Assembly (NCBI GenBank): GCA_964354155.1
Contig: CAYGYG010000004.1
Coordinates: forward strand, 62,001-126,000
Reading direction: 5' to 3'
Source of the DNA: CAYGYG01 sp964354155
Lineage (GTDB): Bacteria; Hydrothermota; Tepidihabitantia; SM23-42; CAYGYG01
Length of the DNA stretch: 64,000 bases
The notes beneath the pieces are model-generated. The model worked only from the letters and a program-made list of their open reading frames with translations. It searched no databases and had not been told where the DNA came from. Position 1 is the stretch's first letter. The number at the start of each line of letters is the position of its first letter. Shown in pieces: positions 59,041 to 64,000 of the stretch. A program made the translations under genes and the position numbers.

Positions 59041-59793
59041 GATTCCTCACTACTTTTCATGGCTCCTAACCATTTGGTGTTCCAAGGCAGCCTCCCGTTT
59101 CCCTGCGGGACCGTAGGTCTTGGTTGAAATTGCCGCATGATTTATCCTAATCATTTGCGATCTCCTGTCAAGCACAAAATGAGGTCGGAATTTCAGCGTG
59201 CCTTATGGCTCAAAGGAAGTAGCACCACCACCATCTTAAGTCAGCCGCTGCAACAACCGGTTTACAGATTAGCGCACTACCTTATTAAACCTATATCAGA
59301 AGGCCAAGCATCTTGACCGGGTCTGGCTTTGATGATTGGCTCTTCCGGGTTTACTGTGGGTGCTAAATGTTCCTTTTAGTTCTCTGACGCTAGGGAATAT
59401 TGCGCGAATGCCAGTATTGACAGGCTTTATCAACACATATGATACAAACCTACAGAATGAATATGCTCATAGGGAACAAGCCAGGTTTTTCATCATGTTG
59501 AAAACGCTTGAAACGGCGTCAAATCAACATTTTAGAGCAAAAATAGGCTATAGAAGACCAACACCAAAGTCGGAAGAACCTAAAATCGTATTCTTTTTCT
59601 TAAAATTGTCAATAAGAATTTGTGAGTTATCGGCGCACAGATAGGTTGTATCTTTGAAGAGCTTCTATCAATGACCGCCTCGGTTTCGGGCAGTGATAGG
59701 ATGCTCCCTCTCAAGTGAATGCCCTCAAGTGCTCAAGTGCCTTGCGGCGTTGGATGCTTCATCACAGATGGGCCGACCCTCGGCGGCAGTATA
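59041..59793. other. Gene-poor region between the propeller and MCP genes
   Basis: The propeller promoter is at 59144-59171. A leftward promoter-like pair (TTGACA-16-TACGAT) at 59585-59612 has no clear target. A 102-codon rightward frame at 59336-59644 has no ribosome-binding site and no recognisable features, and I do not call it. Confidence 0.5.
59144..59171 (-). promoter_or_regulatory. Promoter of the propeller-protease operon
   Basis: Minus-strand TTGACA (59171-59166) and TAGGAT (59149-59144) are separated by 16 bp, about 100 nt upstream of the ATG at 59040. Confidence 0.6.
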
Positions 59794-60888
59794 TTAGGTG
59801 GTCTCGATGCGGTCGAGGACACCCTTGATCTTGACCGCGATCGCAGAGAGGTTCTGGGTCGTCTCGGTGAGCTGGGTGATCGATGCCGTCTCCTGTTCCA
59901 CGGCCGCGGCCACTTCTTCGGCCCGGGACGCGTTTTCCGTCGCCGTACGGGCCACGACATCAAGAATCCCAACCAGCTCGTTGATCGACTCTTTTTCCTT
60001 CTTGGAGAGTTCGAAAATCCGCCGGATTCCCGATACCGACTCGGCGATCTTGTCCGATATCTCTTTGAGCCTGGTGGCCGCATCCAGCAGGACCCAGCGG
60101 GAGTTGCGGATTTCGGCCGAGGTCAGCTGAGTCGCATCCACCATCTCCTTCACTGATTTGGTGATTTCGTTTACGATCGCCCCGATGTCGCCCGCCTCCT
60201 TGCGGCTGCGTTCGGCCAGTTTCGTCACTTCATCCGCCACCACCGCAAACCCGCGCCCTTCGATCCCGACGCGGGCGGCTTCGATCGCCGCATTCAAGGC
60301 CAGCAGGTTGGTCCGGCTGGCGATTGACTCCAGCGTTTCGGTGATTTTCGAAATCCTCTTCGCCTGCTGATTGACAATGTCGACCTTCTCGCGTAAACCG
60401 TCGATTCCGGCCACAATCTTGTCGACGTTGGTGATGGCGGCTTCCGACTCGACCTTGCCGGCCCGGGACAGTTCCAGAATCGTGCCGCCGATCTTCTCGC
60501 TGCTGGCCGCGACTTCGTTCGTCTGGGCGGTCAATATGGATGTCTGGCGGGCCACGTCGACCGACTTGTTGAGGCTGTCAAGCTGGAGACTGGATCCTTG
60601 CGAAATCTGCTGGATCGTGCTCGAGATCTCTTCGGATGATGAGCTAAGTTCCTGGGAAGTGGCCGCCAGGGACTCGGACATCGAGCTGAACTGGGGAACG
60701 TCGGTCTGGAACTCCCTGATAACACCGGCAATTTTTTCCAAGAGTTCGTTGAGGCCGGCCGCCAGCTCCTCGACATCGCCCCGGCCTTCGGCTTCAAAGC
60801 GTACATCCAGATCAATCCGTCCGGCAACGATCCCTCTTATTTCAGCAGTGAGTTCCTTGAGGTTACGAATACGTTTGATGTTCGACAT
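59794..60888 (-). CDS. Soluble methyl-accepting chemotaxis-type protein
   Basis: The 364-residue protein has no signal peptide or transmembrane segment. A HAMP-like segment (~5-50; LTAEIRGIVAGRIDLDVRF) leads into the MCP signalling domain with the highly conserved hairpin tip NLLALNAAIEAARVGIEGRGFAVVADEVTKLAERS (~195-230). Such cytoplasmic receptors normally act through CheA/CheW, none of which is nearby. The ATG overlaps the bamA stop by one base (TGATG), so it is translated with BamA. The sensory input is unknown; no PAS, globin or other sensor domain is attached. Confidence 0.88.
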   Translation of the reverse strand: MSNIKRIRNLKELTAEIRGIVAGRIDLDVRFEAEGRGDVEELAAGLNELLEKIAGVIREFQTDVPQFSSMSESLAATSQELSSSSEEISSTIQQISQGSSLQLDSLNKSVDVARQTSILTAQTNEVAASSEKIGGTILELSRAGKVESEAAITNVDKIVAGIDGLREKVDIVNQQAKRISKITETLESIASRTNLLALNAAIEAARVGIEGRGFAVVADEVTKLAERSRKEAGDIGAIVNEITKSVKEMVDATQLTSAEIRNSRWVLLDAATRLKEISDKIAESVSGIRRIFELSKKEKESINELVGILDVVARTATENASRAEEVAAAVEQETASITQLTETTQNLSAIAVKIKGVLDRIETT

Positions 60889-63092
60889 CAGAAACTCCTT
60901 CCGATCTGGAAATGCGGTTGGAACCCGGGGCGGTCCTTGTCAAAACCGTAGGCGAAGTCAAACCCGATCACCCCCATCATCGGCACCTCGAGTCTTACGC
61001 CGAGGCCGGCACCCTTCTTCAAATTGTGGAAGTTGATGTCCTGGATGCTCGAGAAGGCATCGCCCATATCGCCAAAAGCCAGGATGGCAAAACCCTGGGT
61101 TAGCCGCAGCTTCAGTTCAAGGCTGTTGGTGAACAGGGCCTTGCCGCCGATGTTGAAACTCCCCTCCCGCGGACCGAGCGACCGGTCGTCATATCCCCGC
61201 ACCCCGTCCGGACCGACACCTCCGCCGTAGAAACGTTCGTAGACTGGAACCCGCTTCGAGCTTCCGACAAGGCCCAGCCGGCTCTTGGCCATCAGAACGA
61301 ATTTCCAATAAACCGGCAGGTAGAGCCTGGTTTCGAAAACCTGTTTTAAGTAGTTATTGTACGCGGTGTCCCCGAACACGAATCCGCAGTTGACCGCGTA
61401 GTTGATATACGTGCCGCTCGTCGGATTGAAGATGTAGTCACGGCTGTCGCGGGTCAGGCCAATACCCGGAACCAGCATCGTGCGCGGGACGGTATCATGG
61501 CGGATGTCGTAACCGCTTGCCGGTGGCTGGTAGTACGGGTCAACGTTCATGATTCTGGTTCGCTCGACCCGAAGCGTATAGTAGCCGCGCGTATAGTCAA
61601 GCCAGAGAGGATTGGACACGCTCAGCACGCCGCCCCGGTCCTGCTTGTAGTAGTAGTCCCAGAACCGCGTCGTGTAGTAGATGTCGGCACCGGCCGATGC
61701 CCGCGTGTCAAAGAGCCAGGGGACATTGTACCCAAGCTCAACATTGGTCAGACGCCCGCCTTTCTCAAACTTGGTGCTCAAGCGGTGGCCGCGGCCGAGC
61801 ATGTTGGGCTGCATGAACTCGATGTAACCGGTCATCTTGTCCTGCGCTGAATACGAGATGCCCGCCCCGATCGAACCCACCGTCTTCTCCTTTACCGTGT
61901 AGATGAGGTCAACGTCACCGGCATCATTGGCCGTGCGGGGGTCGATTCGGACGTCTTCAAAGAAACCAAGGTTGAAGATCTCGCGCTGGCTGCGCATGAT
62001 CTCGGATCGCCGGAAAATCGTGCTCGGCATCGACACAATCTCCCGGCGGACGACTTTTTCATTTGTCCTCTCATTCCCGGCGATGACCACTTTGTTGATG
62101 TGAGCCGGCACGCCCTCGTTGATGCGGTAAATAACATCGAGCGTGTCGCCGGCTATCGTTTCCTCGGGAACAACCTGAACATAGATATAGCCGTCCTCCA
62201 TATAGATAAACCTGATCTCATCAACCGATTCTCTTGCTTTCTTGAGGTTGAAAGGTTCTCCGCTCTTGATCTTCAGGACCTTGCGCATCGCGTCGGTGGT
62301 TACATTGACCGAACCGTCAAAATCAAGCTTCCCGACATAGTAACGCCGGCCCTCGTCCACCTTGATCGTGATGACCAGCCATATACCGTCCTGGCTGATT
62401 TCCTTGTTCACCACTTTCGCATCAAGATAGCCCTTTTCCTGATAGACCTCGACGATCTTTTCCAGATCTTCGGGGAGTTTATCCTCTTTGAACTTACCCG
62501 ACCGGAGAAACCCCTTCTCCTTGTTGTCAAGCTTCTTCTTTATCTGCTTGTCGGTCAGGGCCTGGTTGCCTTCGATCTCAATACGCCGAATCTTGGCCTT
62601 CTTGCCTTCATCGATGATAAAGGCCAACCCGCACCGATTAAGGCTGTCGGGCGGACTGAGGCTGTCGCGCACCGTGGTCAGGTAGTAAGCCTTCTCCCGG
62701 TACAGCCCGATAATCGTCCGGCCGGCATCAAAGATCTTCTTCGGTGATGCGTTCTCACCGGCCCGTAAGTTTACTTTCTCTTTTAAGGTCTTGCTCTTGA
62801 TCTTCTTGTTGCCGACAAAAACGACGTCGCTCTTCAGGGTCGGGTTCTCACTCACTTCAATGGTCAAGAAGATACCATCGCCCAGCCAGGTGGAGTCGAT
62901 CGTCACCTGGTTAAAAAGACCAAGATTGAAGAGCTTCTGAACTGCGCCGGCGATCGTCTTCGGATCGTAGGCCATTCCCTTGGCCAAGCCCGAGGTCGTA
63001 ATCAGCAGCGCGGGGTCGATGTACTTAGCGCGCGTGTCAATGCCCACGATTATCTGTCCAAACAGGATTAATGAGAGTAGGCCCGTGGTCAT
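60888..63092 (-). CDS. bamA: Outer-membrane protein assembly factor BamA
   Basis: The 734-residue Omp85 protein has a short signal sequence, about five POTRA domains (~20-400; each with a GNxxxxxxxLxxx pattern, such as FVGNKKIKSKTLKEKVNL, VVIAGNERTNEKVVRREI) and the 16-strand barrel (~410-734). GPDGVRGYDDRSLGP lies in the conserved RGF/Y loop region (VRGY), and the protein ends in Phe (IGRSF). It folds and inserts outer-membrane proteins. Start ATG 63092 overlaps the clp stop (ATGA). Confidence 0.95.
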   Translation of the reverse strand: MTTGLLSLILFGQIIVGIDTRAKYIDPALLITTSGLAKGMAYDPKTIAGAVQKLFNLGLFNQVTIDSTWLGDGIFLTIEVSENPTLKSDVVFVGNKKIKSKTLKEKVNLRAGENASPKKIFDAGRTIIGLYREKAYYLTTVRDSLSPPDSLNRCGLAFIIDEGKKAKIRRIEIEGNQALTDKQIKKKLDNKEKGFLRSGKFKEDKLPEDLEKIVEVYQEKGYLDAKVVNKEISQDGIWLVITIKVDEGRRYYVGKLDFDGSVNVTTDAMRKVLKIKSGEPFNLKKARESVDEIRFIYMEDGYIYVQVVPEETIAGDTLDVIYRINEGVPAHINKVVIAGNERTNEKVVRREIVSMPSTIFRRSEIMRSQREIFNLGFFEDVRIDPRTANDAGDVDLIYTVKEKTVGSIGAGISYSAQDKMTGYIEFMQPNMLGRGHRLSTKFEKGGRLTNVELGYNVPWLFDTRASAGADIYYTTRFWDYYYKQDRGGVLSVSNPLWLDYTRGYYTLRVERTRIMNVDPYYQPPASGYDIRHDTVPRTMLVPGIGLTRDSRDYIFNPTSGTYINYAVNCGFVFGDTAYNNYLKQVFETRLYLPVYWKFVLMAKSRLGLVGSSKRVPVYERFYGGGVGPDGVRGYDDRSLGPREGSFNIGGKALFTNSLELKLRLTQGFAILAFGDMGDAFSSIQDINFHNLKKGAGLGVRLEVPMMGVIGFDFAYGFDKDRPGFQPHFQIGRSF

Positions 63093-64000
63093 GGTGCAAG
63101 CGCGAATTTAAGCTTGTCGCCGGTCCGGGTCACCTCGATCAGGCCGCCTTCTTTGCACTTGCCGCGCAGCACCTCTTCGGACAGCGGGTCTTCCAAGAGC
63201 CGGCGAATCGCCCGCTTCACCGGGCGGGCCCCGAACTCCGGATCAAAGCCTTCTTCGACCAGCAAGCTCCGCGCCATATCGTCAAGCCGGATCGTCATCT
63301 TCCGGCCGGTCAGGCGCGCTTCGACTTCGCTGATAATGATATCGACAATCTTCTCCATTTCCGATCGACCCAGCGCCCGAAACACAATCGTCTCATCAAC
63401 CCGATTCAAGAACTCGGGATTGAAAACCTTCTTCAGGTCCGCCAGCAGTTTCTCCTTCATCTTTTCGTACGATTCATCGGCTCCGCCCCGGCCGAATCCG
63501 ATGCCCTCGCTCTTCCTGATTTCGCCGGTGCCGATGTTGGAGGTCATTATCACGACGGTGTTCTTGAAGTCTACTCTGCGCCCAAAGGCGTCGGTAAGCT
63601 GACCATCTTCGAGGATTTGAAGCAGGATATTGAAGACGTCGGGATGTGCCTTCTCAATCTCGTCGAACAAGACCACGGAATAGGGTTTACGCCGTACCTT
63701 TTCACTCAGCTGACCGCCTTCCTCGTATCCGACATAGCCGGGCGGCGCGCCGACCAAGCGCGAAACATTGAACTTCTCCATGTATTCGGACATGTCCAGA
63801 CGGACTAACGCATCTTCGTCGCCGAAAAGAAACTCGGCGAGTTTGCGGGCCATTTCCGTCTTGCCGACTCCGGTCGGCCCCAAAAAAATGAACGAGCCGA
63901 TGGGGCGCCTGGGGTCTTTGATGCCGGCCCGGCTGCGCCGTACCGCCTTGGCCACGGCTGCAATCGCATGGTCCTGGCCTACGATCTTCTTAGCCAAATC
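63089..64000 (-). CDS. ClpB/ClpC-type AAA+ unfoldase, C-terminal part (cut by window edge)
   Basis: About 303 codons of the second AAA domain are present and the gene continues past 64000. Visible motifs are VGQDHAI, Walker A GPTGVGKTE, DMSEYMEKFNVSRLVGAPPGYVGYEEGGQL (pore loop GYVG), Walker B VVLFDEIEKAHPD, sensor-1 IIMTSNIG-type VIMTSNIGT, LNRVDETIVF and sensor-2 GARPVKRAIRR. No IGL/IGF-type ClpP-binding loop can be placed in the visible part, so ClpC versus ClpB cannot be decided. It is followed by bamA with a 4-nt overlap. Confidence 0.9.
   Translation of the reverse strand, partial: DLAKKIVGQDHAIAAVAKAVRRSRAGIKDPRRPIGSFIFLGPTGVGKTEMARKLAEFLFGDEDALVRLDMSEYMEKFNVSRLVGAPPGYVGYEEGGQLSEKVRRKPYSVVLFDEIEKAHPDVFNILLQILEDGQLTDAFGRRVDFKNTVVIMTSNIGTGEIRKSEGIGFGRGGADESYEKMKEKLLADLKKVFNPEFLNRVDETIVFRALGRSEMEKIVDIIISEVEARLTGRKMTIRLDDMARSLLVEEGFDPEFGARPVKRAIRRLLEDPLSEEVLRGKCKEGGLIEVTRTGDKLKFALAP

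Noticed and set aside
59336..59644. 102-codon rightward frame in the gap before the MCP gene
   Set aside because: No ribosome-binding site or homologous feature; kept only as an uncertain possibility in the region note.
1..64000. Insertion sequences, integrases or prophage
   Set aside because: No transposase, integrase or phage structural gene was recognised in any frame.

Overview
The window looks like chromosomal sequence of an uncultivated bacterium of the FCB superphylum, most likely a candidate WOR-3/Stahlbacteria-type lineage. This is an inference, resting on four things: several large secreted proteins with Por/type IX secretion (T9SS) C-terminal sorting domains; a PorV/PorQ-type outer-membrane protein; didermic markers (BamA, LolA-like, BtuB-type receptor, OmpA-domain proteins, RseP); and a mixed gene style with a G+C-rich housekeeping core and visibly A+T-richer secreted-protein genes. 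A 100-N scaffold gap at 41037-41136 indicates a draft (probably metagenomic) assembly.

Layout. 1-10.5 kb: leftward, A+T-rich genes for envelope or secreted proteins (S41 peptidase-like, OmpA-domain protein, small membrane protein, FG-GAP/T9SS protein, a BNR-repeat/T9SS protein split by an in-frame TGA). 10.5-15.1 kb: a decayed small gene, tRNA-Lys(CTT), a dense block of GATTACRGTGAT repeats, a GT39-like/TPR membrane protein, a LolA-like protein and a cobalamin riboswitch. 15.1-26.9 kb: a BtuB-type receptor, then leftward lysC, lysA, an OmpA protein with four carboxypeptidase-regulatory-like repeats, ahcY-metK, and PorV. 27-33.6 kb: rpsO-pnp-M16 peptidase-cyclophilin and epimerase-trxB. 33.8-40.3 kb: TPR protein-ispD, then dxr-rseP-radical-SAM-like protein, then isocitrate dehydrogenase. 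40.4-42.3 kb: aconitase/isopropylmalate-isomerase-type subunits, with the scaffold gap in the large subunit. 42.6-46.6 kb: rightward GNAT, Fe-S protein, T9SS protein, lipoprotein. 46.9-51.5 kb: tightly overlapping prmC-nadK-recN-pgsA-dapF, convergent with thiL. 52.6-59 kb: a giant S8 protease/T9SS protein and a TolB-like propeller, A+T-rich. 59.8-64 kb: clp (cut by the window end)-bamA-soluble MCP.

The genes fit together as diaminopimelate/lysine synthesis (lysC, lysA, dapF), the SAM cycle (metK, ahcY), MEP isoprenoid steps (ispD, dxr), B12-controlled import (riboswitch plus btuB), envelope assembly (bamA, lolA-like, rseP) and T9SS cargo.

Two sequence-level themes stand out. First, sigma70-type promoters with an almost invariant 16-bp spacer (TTGACA-16-TATAAT) recur throughout. 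At six genes the -10 box ends only 5-7 nt before the start codon, predicting leaderless mRNAs. Second, gene-free stretches are packed with several dispersed short palindromic repeat families, some of which appear to have been captured inside coding sequence. No CRISPR array, transposase or phage gene was seen.
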